A stretch of 53,596 nt of DNA, taken from NCBI GenBank assembly GCA_013360285.1, contig JABWCM010000084.1, positions 1 through 53,596 of the forward strand, given 5' to 3'. Origin of the DNA: Myxococcales bacterium. GTDB taxonomy: Bacteria > Myxococcota_A > UBA9042 > JABWCM01. Every line of letters begins with the position of its first letter. Positions within the stretch are counted from its first letter, which is position 1. Both the position numbers and the translations under genes were made by a program. Positions 1 through 9,117 of the stretch are shown here, piece after piece. Under the pieces are notes generated by a model. The model was not told the DNA's origin and did no database searches. It saw only the letters and a list, made by a program, of their open reading frames with translations.

Positions 1-100
1 GGGCGATGTTGGCATGGTGGCGAAATGGCGGTCAGAACGTGACGAAACCAGGCTAACATATCCTGTTTAGCTACTTAGTTATCGACCATAGGAAAAAAAC

Positions 101-1099
101 ATGCAGTTTCCCGAATTGAGAATGCGGCGGCTACGGCGTACCAAAACGATGCGGCGGCTTGTGCAGGAAGTGGTATTGACCACCAACGACTTGGTGTACC
201 CGTTGTTTGTTATACCTGGTCACATGCAAAAGCACCCGATTGGGTCATTGAAGAACCAATTCCACCTTTCACCGGACGAGGCGTTGACTGTCTGCAAACA
301 GGTCTGGGATCTGGGTATCGGCTCGGTGATATTATTTGGTCTGCCCGAGCACAAAGACAGCATGGGCACCGACTCTCATTCCACAAACGGACCTGTACAA
401 CAGACGATTCGGCTTATCAAACAGCAGATCCCGGACATGGTCGTCATGACCGATGTATGTTTGTGCCAATATACCGACCATGGACACTGCGGAGTGCTTT
501 CCGAACAGTCGGGGGTCATTCGAAATGACGAAAGTTTGGCTTTGTTGGGGCAAATGGCATTGAGCCATGCCGAAGCCGGGGCCGACGTTGTCGCGCCGTC
601 GGACATGATGGACGGGCGGGTGGCCGCAATTCGGGATACGCTGGATGATGCCGGCCTGACCGACGTGGCGATTCTTGCTTACTCCGCTAAGTTTGCGAGC
701 GCTTATTACGGTCCGTTTCGGGAAGCGGCCCATTCTGCGCCCCAGAGCGGAGACAGGAAAACCTATCAAATGGCCCCCCCGAACGCCCGGGAGGCGTTGC
801 GAGAAGTGGCACTGGATATTCAAGAAGGTGCGGATATGGTCATGGTCAAACCGGCGATGCCTTATCTGGACATTCTCGTCCGGATGCGCCAAGAATTTGA
901 TTTGCCGCTGGCCGCCTACAATGTTTCCGGAGAATACGCGATGTTGTGTGCCGCAGCCGATGCGGGGCTGATCGATTACCGCCAAGCCATGCTGGAATCG
1001 TTGGTGGCGATCAAACGCGCCGGCGCAGATCTTATCTTAACTTACTTTGCAATCGACGCGGCCAAAACGTTGCACCAAGGTGGAGCCTTTGTATTCTAA
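101..1099 (+). CDS. hemB: Porphobilinogen synthase (delta-aminolevulinate dehydratase)
   Basis: Condenses two 5-aminolevulinate molecules into porphobilinogen in cytosolic tetrapyrrole synthesis. The 332-residue product has the usual family length. Both active-site lysines are recognisable: Lys197 in SAKFASAYYGPF and the Schiff-base Lys250 in MVMVKPAMPYLD. A three-cysteine metal site is present (Cys120, Cys122, Cys130, in DVCLCQYTDHGHCG), which points to a zinc-dependent enzyme. The start follows a weak AGGA at 90-93. The next gene overlaps its stop codon, so the two are probably co-expressed. The family assignment is secure. Confidence 0.97.
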   Translation: MQFPELRMRRLRRTKTMRRLVQEVVLTTNDLVYPLFVIPGHMQKHPIGSLKNQFHLSPDEALTVCKQVWDLGIGSVILFGLPEHKDSMGTDSHSTNGPVQQTIRLIKQQIPDMVVMTDVCLCQYTDHGHCGVLSEQSGVIRNDESLALLGQMALSHAEAGADVVAPSDMMDGRVAAIRDTLDDAGLTDVAILAYSAKFASAYYGPFREAAHSAPQSGDRKTYQMAPPNAREALREVALDIQEGADMVMVKPAMPYLDILVRMRQEFDLPLAAYNVSGEYAMLCAAADAGLIDYRQAMLESLVAIKRAGADLILTYFAIDAAKTLHQGGAFVF

Positions 1100-1856
1100 G
1101 GAGTTCTGGTTTCCACCGTTTCTGCCGTCGGACGACGACCCGCTCCATATTTTTGCGGAAAAACACCTGTCCGTGCTCCCGGCGTCAGACTGGGAAGTGT
1201 TGGCCCATTACGAGTTGCCTGACACCCAAAGGGCTGAATTGCAGGCGTTGTGGTGGGAACACGCTACCGACGAATACCGGGCATTAAGCCAGTTTTCGTA
1301 TCTGTTGGCCGACATGCTCCAAGTCGGGGCACCGTTGTCATGGTTGGGATGTGCGTCAAGACTGATAAGGGATGAGACGCGGCATGTCGCGCTGTGTGTC
1401 AAGGCTGCTGCGGCCTTGGGAATGGATCCTTCGGCCCAACATTTCTCGGCGGTACGTCCGAATACCGACGTCACTCCCATGGCGCGGATCGTTCGCCACA
1501 TGTTGACCACGGTATATTGCAGCGAAACGGTTGCCCTGGAACTCATTGGCTGGGCGAGGGAGCGAGAAACGATCCCGCCGCTCAAGTCGGTTATGACTGC
1601 GATCCTCGCCGACGAGTCGTTTCATTCGCGGTTTGGTTTTTTGTGGTTGCGGGACCATTGGAATCATCTGGACACCGTGTCTCGTACGACAGCTTTGGAC
1701 GCATTGCCGGTGGCATTGTGGCGTCTGTCCAACGGTTTACCACCTATCCTGCGACCGGTAGCCGATTCGGCGATCACCGGCATCATCCTACCGGCTCTGG
1801 ATTCCCTCGGCATCGACGCGCAGCGGGCATGGGAACAGCGGTCGGAAACCCGCTGA
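1089..1856 (+). CDS. Ferritin-like diiron protein
   Basis: Helical protein of about 255 residues with paired E-x-x-H type iron ligands spread as in ferritin-like carboxylate-bridged diiron proteins: an early Glu in DEYRAL, then DETRH, then SETVALE, then DESFH. The exact function is not recognisable; it could be an oxidase, hydroxylase or N-oxygenase. The start is uncertain: no ATG fits, and a TTG at 1089 preceded by GGTGGAG is preferred, with a GTG at 1080 as the alternative. Either start overlaps the end of hemB, which implies translational coupling. A diiron enzyme coupled to a haem-pathway gene is suggestive but unproven. Confidence 0.8.
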   Translation: MYSKEFWFPPFLPSDDDPLHIFAEKHLSVLPASDWEVLAHYELPDTQRAELQALWWEHATDEYRALSQFSYLLADMLQVGAPLSWLGCASRLIRDETRHVALCVKAAAALGMDPSAQHFSAVRPNTDVTPMARIVRHMLTTVYCSETVALELIGWARERETIPPLKSVMTAILADESFHSRFGFLWLRDHWNHLDTVSRTTALDALPVALWRLSNGLPPILRPVADSAITGIILPALDSLGIDAQRAWEQRSETR

Positions 1857-2026
1857 ACCTGCACAACTTGTGCAAATACTCCACACATTTGACAAAAACG
1901 GTGTCCGGAACCGCTGAGCTTCGGGCCAAACCAATACGCCGGTTCATGTAGTCCCTTCCCAACGGCACGATTATTGCTTTGTTTGAGGGCGGTAGCGGCC
2001 AGTTAACGCCCCACCAAGGAGAAGCC

Positions 2027-5000
2027 ATGTATAGTTGGAAACTGGGTCATCTGTCGTTTCGGCGCATCGGTTTAGGGATCGTATTCGCCGGCCTTACGGC
2101 GTGTTCCGGGGGCAGCAGCGATACCCACAGCGATGACAACACGGTCAAACCACCCGGTGACGTAGGCGTGCCCGACGTCCCGGCCAACGGCACCGTGACC
2201 ATCAACGAATCCGCCATTTCAGGAACCATTCAAAACAATCAACTCCACTTCAGCATCCCGGTGACCACGGTCGGCAACGAAAACGCCACCGGTTCTCTGG
2301 TAGTCGCCATCACCGAAGTGGACGGGGACCCGATTGTGAGCACCACGCGGGTGAATTATTCCGTAGCCAAAGGTGCCACAACAGTGGTGCAAGGTTCGTT
2401 AAAGCTGCCGGACGGTTTGAGCGACCAAGCCGCGTTGTCCAAATACAACCTGGTGGTCGATGAAGCGATGATGGGGCGGCTACATCTCACAAAAAGCCTT
2501 TTTTACGTTGTACCTGCCTATGAAATTGTTCTGGAAGGTCCGGCATCCACCCTACGGGAAAAAAACGCGGCATACCGTGTTCGGGCGGTCTCGTCGGTTG
2601 GGAAACAACCTATGGCGGATGTTCCGGTGAAACTGCTGGTGGTTTCCGACGATGGAAAGGTCGAAGAGTGGACTCAGAACACATCGGCAATGGGAGATGC
2701 CCTGTTTGATGTATCGCTCGAGGATCCCGGCGAATATGAAGTGGTTGCGGAAGGAAGTGCGTACGGTACCACAGCAGTGGTATCGGGTATGCTGAAGGTG
2801 GAAATCAGCCCGAATAAACTGCTGTTGACCACAGACAAACCGATTTACCAACCGGGACACACCATGCACCTGCGGGCGCTGGCGCTTGAAAAACCGGCGT
2901 TGGGACCCGTGGCCGAACAAACCATCTTGTTTGAAATCGAAGACGGAAAAGGGAACAAAATATACAAAGAAGAACGCACAACCGATGAATGGGGTATTGC
3001 GCACACCGAATTCCCAATTGCGAATATCGTTAACTTAGGGACATTTAAGGTGCGGGCGATTTTGGGCGAAACCATCGCCGAAAAAACCGCCGAAGTATCG
3101 TTGTACGCGCTGCCCAAATTCGGGATCAAGGTTTCGATTGAAGAGCCGTGGTACATGCCGGGAATGACCGTAGCGGGTGTTGTCGATGCACGTTATTTCT
3201 TCGGAAAAGCGGTGGCGTCGGGATCGGTCACGATCAAAGCGTCGACCATCGACGTGGAAGAAACGGTATTTGAAGAAATAACGGGCCAAACCGATGCCGA
3301 AGGCCGATTTAACTTTGCGATTAAGTTACCGAACTTTTTTGCGGGTTTGCCGCTGGAGCAGGGCAACGCCGTGGTCCAGTTGGAAATCGCGGTTACCGAT
3401 TCCGCGGAACAAGAGGTAAAAAAATCGGTTGGGGTCGTGGTGGCCAACAAACCGATCCGGATTGTTGCCGTACCGGAAAGCGGTGTGTTGGTACCGGAAA
3501 CAACCAATCATCTCCATGTGTTTGTGACTGACCCACTGGGTTCTCCCTATGACATGGCGCAAGTTTTGGCACAGGCGTCATGGCTAGAGTCCGACCTGGA
3601 ATCCACAACCGACGAGTATGGGTATGCCGACTTAGCCTTGGCAGTCCCGAATTTGGATACCACGCCGTCGTTAACCCTCACGGTAACCCCCAAGGTAGGG
3701 GCATCGGTGACTGAAACGCTCAGCTTCACGTTGCAGCCGGGTAAAAATTTCGTGTTGGTACGTACCGATAAAGCCGTGTACGAGACTGGCGAAACCGTAC
3801 TTGTCGAAATCCGTACGTCGAGCCCCACCGGCCATATCTATGTAGACTGGCTCAACGGTGGGCAGGTTGTCGACATGCGTACCTTGACCGCGGAAGACGG
3901 GGTTGCGACCTTTTCAATGGACGTAGATGCTTCGCTGATGGGAGACAACCGTGTTGAAGCCTATATAGTAGACCTCGACGGAAACGTAGTGCGGGCGGGC
4001 CGTTCACTGTTTGCCCGCAGCGGCAAAGATCTCGTTGTCAAGTTGGAAACCGACAAGGTGACCTACGGACCAGGCGACCCCGCTAAATTAACGTTTTCGG
4101 TAGTCGACGAAAACGGCGACCCCGCACCCAGCGCATTGGGAGTCCAGATCGTTGACGAAGCGGTGTTCGCGCTGATCGAAGCCAAACCGGGGCTTTTGAA
4201 AACCTATTTTGAAATCGAAGCGGCTTTTGCGCAACCCAAATACGAAATTCACGGTGCCAACTGGAACGTGACCGATCTCGTTTTTAACGACACAAACTCG
4301 GAAGATCCGAACGAAGCATCGGCGGCGCAAACCAAAGCCGAAGCCGCGTTCGCCGCCATGGAGGATTCGGGGATGACTGGGATTTATGCAGCAAGCTGGG
4401 CCAAAACGTTGCAGCAAATCCAGTCCGAACTGGCGCCGTTTTATACGGACAAACAACAAAAGTTGGTGGACCTTTACAAAGCAGCAATGCCGCAAATCAA
4501 AGCCGACTTGCTGGAGTTGGGTTGCCAAGAAACGAATTGGTGTCAATCGCTTGGTAAAGAATATTTCGCGGCGGTGATCGAAAAATTAGGCGAAGAAGTC
4601 AAAGCCTACGATTTCTGGGGTGGCGGTTTTGAAACATCGTCGCTCGACTGGTCGCGAATGCGGGTGCGCTCCAACGGCCCGGACGAAGTGGGCGGAAATA
4701 CCGATGACTGGTCATTTACCGTCGACGCGGAAGATTTGGGACTGAGCCTTTACCAGGAATGGAATGAAGGCGGTAACGGTGGTTGGGCGGATGCCGCCGC
4801 CGGCGGTTGGGACGACGACAATATCCAAGAACCGCCGACAGAACCTGATGGAAAAGGAAATGAACCAGCGGGACCAAAAGTTCGCGATGACTTTCCCGAG
4901 ACGCTTTACAACAATCCTGCGCTGATTACCGACGGGCAAGGTAAGGCGGTAGTCGACCTGGAAATGGCCGACAGCATTACGGAATGGCGGGTTACTTCGC

Positions 5001-6973
5001 TGGCGCACACCAAAAATGGTCGGCTGGGAAGCGGATTGGCAGGGATTACCGTGTTCCAGGACTTTTTTATCGATATTAACTTCCCAGCTAAGTTAACACG
5101 AAACGACGAAATTTCGTTTCCGATCGCGGTTTACAACTATCTGGCTGAACCACAGACGGTTACGGTAGAACTGATGTCGGACAATTGGTTTACACCGCTT
5201 GGGGATACGACGTTGACATTGAATTTGACACCGGGCGAAGTGGCGGTGGCCAAGTTCCCGGTGCGCGTAGATAAAGTGGGTTTGCACTCACTTTTGGTGA
5301 AAGGGACCGGCACGGAACTCAGCGATGCGGTATCGCGGATGGTGCGCGTCGTTCCCGACGGCAAAGCATTTCCGTTGGCTCAATCCGGCGCGTTGGCGCA
5401 GGGCGAAGTAAAACACGAAGTTACGTTCCCGGAAAACTCGATCGACGGGAGCAACGTGTTGTACATCAACCTGTATCCCGCTTTTTTGAGCCAGGTTGTA
5501 GAAGGTCTGGACAGCATGTTTGCCGTTCCGTACGGCTGCTTTGAACAAGCGTCGTCAACCACATGGCCCAATGTACTGATTTTGTCGTATATGAATGAAA
5601 CGGGCCAAATCACGCCGGAAATCCAAATGAAAGCAGAGAGTTTGATCACCGCGGGTTATCAATTGCTGCTCACTTACGAACACAACGGCGGCGGATTCTC
5701 CTGGTTCGGTGAGCCAGGCGACCCGTATCTTACCGTGACCGCATTGGGATTGATGGAGTTTGCGGATATGGCGGAAGTCTATCCGATCGACGCGACGTTG
5801 ATTCCGCGAACCCGGACGTGGTTGTTGAGCAAACAGGAAGCAGACGGTTCATGGAAGGGGGATATCAGTGAGTTTTATTCCTTCCAGACGGGAACATTAC
5901 GTAATACCGCCTACGTGATCTGGTCGTTGGCAACAACTGGATACGCGGGACCAGAATTGGACAAAGCCATCACCTACGTGAAAGGGGAACTGGCCGAAGA
6001 TACAGACCCATACACACTCGCGACAGTGGCCAACGCAATGGTCATGGCGGCACCCGATGATCCGAAGACCGACGAGGTTCTGCAGAAGCTGGACGCGCTA
6101 AAGGTGGTGGAAGGTGACCTGATCCATTGGGGTTCGGACAATACACAGACGTCGTTTTACGGATACGGCGACAGTGCGGCGGTCGAAACAACAGCGATTG
6201 TGACCCATGCCATGCTGTTGCGTGGGGGGTATAAAGCAACGGTGGACGGGGCGATTCAGTGGTTGTTGACCAAAAAAGATACCAACGGAAACTTCGGCTC
6301 GTCTCAGGCATCGGTGTTGACACTCAGAACACTCATTGCTGCGGCCAAGTTGGGTACCGAGGGGGCCACCGGAACCGTAGAAATTGCCATCGACGATGTC
6401 ACAGCACACAGCGTGGTCTTGTCTGCTGACCAATGGGATGTGCTAAAGACCATCGATCTGGTCAATTACGCCACGACAGGTCAACACAAAGTCGGATTGA
6501 AATTTGTGGGTGAAGGCCGAGTCAGTTATAACCTGGTTTCCAGCCACAATATCCCGTGGACGGAAACCCCTGCCGAACCGCCGGGACCCGCAAAAATCAC
6601 GTTAACTTACGACAAAACTCAGATCCAGGTGAACGAAACCGTCACCGCGACGTTGACGGTGGAAAATACCACAACCGCCAACCTGAACATGGTGTTGGTG
6701 ACTGTTGGAATCGCTCCGGGATTTGAGGTATTGACCGAGGACCTTACACCACATATCGAAAGCGGTGTTTTGGCGAAGTTCGAAACAACCGGTAAACAGT
6801 TAACACTGTATATCGAGGTCATGGAACCCAACGAAACATTGAGCTTCGTGTATCGGCTCCAGGCAACCATGCCGGTCAAGGCCTCGGACAACGGTGCGGT
6901 GTCCTACCTGTATTACGAACCGCAAACCACACGAATGGAACTGCCGTCACAGACCATGGAAGCGGTTGAATGA
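2027..6973 (+). CDS. Alpha-2-macroglobulin family lipoprotein
   Basis: Large (1,648 residues) bacterial alpha-2-macroglobulin, a periplasmic protease trap. A signal peptide ends in a lipobox (LTAC) followed by SGGSSD, so membrane anchoring is expected. After repeated beta-sandwich MG-type domains (for example the segment around TTDKPIYQPGHT) comes the reactive thioester motif CFEQ at residues 1171-1174, which fits the CxEQ consensus. The alpha/alpha-toroid complement-like region and a final beta domain follow. The start is chosen at ATG 2027 because AAGGAG lies at 2016-2021; an upstream in-frame extension has no such site. The usual partner of enterobacterial homologues, penicillin-binding protein 1C, is not adjacent. 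Confidence 0.93.
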   Translation: MYSWKLGHLSFRRIGLGIVFAGLTACSGGSSDTHSDDNTVKPPGDVGVPDVPANGTVTINESAISGTIQNNQLHFSIPVTTVGNENATGSLVVAITEVDGDPIVSTTRVNYSVAKGATTVVQGSLKLPDGLSDQAALSKYNLVVDEAMMGRLHLTKSLFYVVPAYEIVLEGPASTLREKNAAYRVRAVSSVGKQPMADVPVKLLVVSDDGKVEEWTQNTSAMGDALFDVSLEDPGEYEVVAEGSAYGTTAVVSGMLKVEISPNKLLLTTDKPIYQPGHTMHLRALALEKPALGPVAEQTILFEIEDGKGNKIYKEERTTDEWGIAHTEFPIANIVNLGTFKVRAILGETIAEKTAEVSLYALPKFGIKVSIEEPWYMPGMTVAGVVDARYFFGKAVASGSVTIKASTIDVEETVFEEITGQTDAEGRFNFAIKLPNFFAGLPLEQGNAVVQLEIAVTDSAEQEVKKSVGVVVANKPIRIVAVPESGVLVPETTNHLHVFVTDPLGSPYDMAQVLAQASWLESDLESTTDEYGYADLALAVPNLDTTPSLTLTVTPKVGASVTETLSFTLQPGKNFVLVRTDKAVYETGETVLVEIRTSSPTGHIYVDWLNGGQVVDMRTLTAEDGVATFSMDVDASLMGDNRVEAYIVDLDGNVVRAGRSLFARSGKDLVVKLETDKVTYGPGDPAKLTFSVVDENGDPAPSALGVQIVDEAVFALIEAKPGLLKTYFEIEAAFAQPKYEIHGANWNVTDLVFNDTNSEDPNEASAAQTKAEAAFAAMEDSGMTGIYAASWAKTLQQIQSELAPFYTDKQQKLVDLYKAAMPQIKADLLELGCQETNWCQSLGKEYFAAVIEKLGEEVKAYDFWGGGFETSSLDWSRMRVRSNGPDEVGGNTDDWSFTVDAEDLGLSLYQEWNEGGNGGWADAAAGGWDDDNIQEPPTEPDGKGNEPAGPKVRDDFPETLYNNPALITDGQGKAVVDLEMADSITEWRVTSLAHTKNGRLGSGLAGITVFQDFFIDINFPAKLTRNDEISFPIAVYNYLAEPQTVTVELMSDNWFTPLGDTTLTLNLTPGEVAVAKFPVRVDKVGLHSLLVKGTGTELSDAVSRMVRVVPDGKAFPLAQSGALAQGEVKHEVTFPENSIDGSNVLYINLYPAFLSQVVEGLDSMFAVPYGCFEQASSTTWPNVLILSYMNETGQITPEIQMKAESLITAGYQLLLTYEHNGGGFSWFGEPGDPYLTVTALGLMEFADMAEVYPIDATLIPRTRTWLLSKQEADGSWKGDISEFYSFQTGTLRNTAYVIWSLATTGYAGPELDKAITYVKGELAEDTDPYTLATVANAMVMAAPDDPKTDEVLQKLDALKVVEGDLIHWGSDNTQTSFYGYGDSAAVETTAIVTHAMLLRGGYKATVDGAIQWLLTKKDTNGNFGSSQASVLTLRTLIAAAKLGTEGATGTVEIAIDDVTAHSVVLSADQWDVLKTIDLVNYATTGQHKVGLKFVGEGRVSYNLVSSHNIPWTETPAEPPGPAKITLTYDKTQIQVNETVTATLTVENTTTANLNMVLVTVGIAPGFEVLTEDLTPHIESGVLAKFETTGKQLTLYIEVMEPNETLSFVYRLQATMPVKASDNGAVSYLYYEPQTTRMELPSQTMEAVE

Positions 6974-7139
6974 CCCTCACAAGACGTTTTTGGGTTGGTT
7001 AACAACCCCGCGACACAAAAAAGTCACCTTCGCCACCTTCGTTTACTTCTCAATAAAACGATCCATCCACAAACGATTTCCCGTACAGGTCTTGAGACAA
7101 TGCCGCGGTTTTCCTATAGTCCGCGCTACGGAGGTGAGA

Positions 7140-7877
7140 ATGTTGACCCCAAACGCTGGCGCTCTCCCGAAAATACTTATTATTACGCCAACATATAACG
7201 AACGGGAAAATATCGCTCGGCTGCTGGGAGCGATTTTCGAAATTGTTCCCGAAGCACACATCCTGATCGTAGACGACAACAGTCCTGACGGTACCGGACA
7301 ATTGGCCGACGAGTTGTCGGCCGCGGATGTACGGGTGCATGTGTTACACCGTGCAGGAAAACTGGGGTTGGGCACGGCATATATCGCCGGATTCAAATGG
7401 GCGATTATGCACGACTACGACTTGATCTTTGAAATGGACGCGGATTTTTCCCACCGGCCGGAACATCTTCCGCAGTTTCTCACGCTGGCTGCGGAATACG
7501 ATTTGGTGTTGGGATGCCGTTATATTCCCGGCGGCGGCACACGGGATTGGGGGCCATTTCGGCAATTTATCAGCAAAGGGGGGAATTTGTACGCGAGAAC
7601 AATATTGGGTCTTCCATACCACGACCTGACGGGCGGTTATAAGTGTTTTCGTGCAGATGTCTTACGTACAATTGACCTGGACGCGATTCAAAGCGAAGGG
7701 TATGCGTTCCAGATCGAATTGACCTACCGTGCTCATCGAGCGGGATTTCGGATTGCCGAAACACCCATTGTGTTTCCGGACCGGACTGCCGGAAAATCCA
7801 AAATGAGCGGTCCGATTTTTATGGAGGCGGTATGGAGGGTCTGGAGCCTGCGCCTTGGTGTCACCCCGAATCGCTGA
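7140..7877 (+). CDS. Polyprenol-phosphate mannosyltransferase (GT2, Dpm1-like)
   Basis: Family 2 glycosyltransferase of 245 residues resembling dolichol/polyprenol monophosphomannose synthase, which moves mannose from GDP-mannose to a lipid phosphate on the cytoplasmic face of the membrane. It shows the nucleotide-binding VDDNSPDGTG (about 44-53), the metal-binding DAD (100-102) and the family segment LPYHDLTGGYKCF. No C-terminal membrane helices follow, so it is the short soluble form. The start at 7140 is set by a strong GGAGGTGA at 7130-7137. Sugar substrate specificity is inferred from family resemblance only. Confidence 0.9.
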   Translation: MLTPNAGALPKILIITPTYNERENIARLLGAIFEIVPEAHILIVDDNSPDGTGQLADELSAADVRVHVLHRAGKLGLGTAYIAGFKWAIMHDYDLIFEMDADFSHRPEHLPQFLTLAAEYDLVLGCRYIPGGGTRDWGPFRQFISKGGNLYARTILGLPYHDLTGGYKCFRADVLRTIDLDAIQSEGYAFQIELTYRAHRAGFRIAETPIVFPDRTAGKSKMSGPIFMEAVWRVWSLRLGVTPNR

Positions 7878-7988
7878 CTGTCCGACGCGTATCCCTTCCC
7901 GCCACGAACCAGGCGGCAACACCCCCCAGAATATTCCGTCGTTCGCGACGTTTGGTCATCTGTTCTGTTTCCACCACGGAGAACCCCC

Positions 7989-8759
7989 ATGAAGAAGTCC
8001 AGAATCGTTATCTTAGTCGCGCTGTTGGGATCATTCCCGGTATCCGGATGTTTGTTTGACAAAGATTCACCCTTTTTTGTCGAGCCGACCATCGGCCTTC
8101 GGGCGGTTAACATGGTTCAGAGTCCGTCCGTCGGACAGTTGGCAGCCTGGTTCTGTCCGGATTATTTCGGGCTGGCGTGTGCACCGTTTTTGGGAGCTGC
8201 ACCGGACGAATCGGCGATGCGATTTTATTTTGAAATTCAATTGGATGCGGGAAACAACGGCGACGTTCCAATCCCGCTTTTGGATATGCTGCTCGGACTC
8301 AATCTGTTTGAGGGCGAGGAACAGGCGGCGCTTGGAAATGCGTGTATTTCGTTTTGCGGAGAAAGCGACGTAAACTGTACCGGCGCGCCACAACCGGGGG
8401 CGTGTGAAGAAAATGCCTTGGATGACCCGTTGGGGACTGGAGCCAATGTAATTGGGGACCTGATCCACATTGCGCAGGGGGGGGAAATTGCGGGAATTGA
8501 AGACAATCTGACGATTCGGACGATCCCGGCACGTGATAAGATAATCGCTAAGTTTGTGTTTGGACTGGACCCCAATTCGATGCTCGACATTTTGACAACC
8601 GCGGGAAAAAAGGCGGCTCAGAACGCATTGGCGGGAAAAAGTTACGGTTTCGACATCCCGTACAGCGTAAATGGCAATGTGGGCGCCAAAGTGCCGATCG
8701 TGGGTCGTATTGCCCTACCCTACGGTCCGTTGTCCGACGTGTGGAACCTCGCCGACTGA
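7989..8759 (+). CDS. Putative lipoprotein of unknown function
   Basis: A 256-residue exported protein with a clear lipoprotein signal: basic MKKSR, a hydrophobic core and the lipobox VSGC. GGAGAA at 7978-7983 precedes the ATG. A cysteine cluster sits in the middle (residues near FCGESDVNCTGAPQPGACEE), which suggests disulphides in the periplasm. I recognise no domain. It follows the mannosyltransferase by about 110 bases and may share its transcript. Confidence 0.8.
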   Translation: MKKSRIVILVALLGSFPVSGCLFDKDSPFFVEPTIGLRAVNMVQSPSVGQLAAWFCPDYFGLACAPFLGAAPDESAMRFYFEIQLDAGNNGDVPIPLLDMLLGLNLFEGEEQAALGNACISFCGESDVNCTGAPQPGACEENALDDPLGTGANVIGDLIHIAQGGEIAGIEDNLTIRTIPARDKIIAKFVFGLDPNSMLDILTTAGKKAAQNALAGKSYGFDIPYSVNGNVGAKVPIVGRIALPYGPLSDVWNLAD

Positions 8760-9117
8760 ACCTCAACTCAAAAAGACAATCGGTTCTGAAACCGCTGCTT
8801 TCCGGGCCGTTTCGGCGAACCCGAAACTTACCCATATGCCCGAAACCGCTCCTTCTCCGCATTTGCTCGATCCGGCGCAAAAAATCGGCGCGACCAAGCT
8901 CACTTCCTACCGGTCGCTGACCCGCTGCATTTCTGTTCCTCATGCCGATAGAAGATACCGCTTGCGCCTTTTTTCCCCATTCGTTACGTTTCACCCCGAA
9001 GCGCGTACGCTGCGGTTAATAATTCACTTAACGGTGGCGCGTGGAACCGAAAACATGTCCATACACCGGTGATGTTTGGTATTTGCTTACCCGTAACCAC
9101 TTGGGAGAGCCTGGCTT
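8760..9117 (+). other. Intergenic region upstream of boxC
   Basis: A 358-base gap. One open frame runs through it from inside the previous gene, but it lacks a ribosome site and any recognisable protein features, so I see no gene. It presumably carries the promoter of boxC. The boxC ribosome site GGGAG lies at 9103-9107. No convincing -35/-10 pair or repeat was found. Confidence 0.5.

Noticed and set aside
8671..9072. Plus-strand frame overlapping the lipoprotein end
   Set aside because: It begins inside another gene in a different frame, has no ribosome site and codes for a composition unlike the neighbours.
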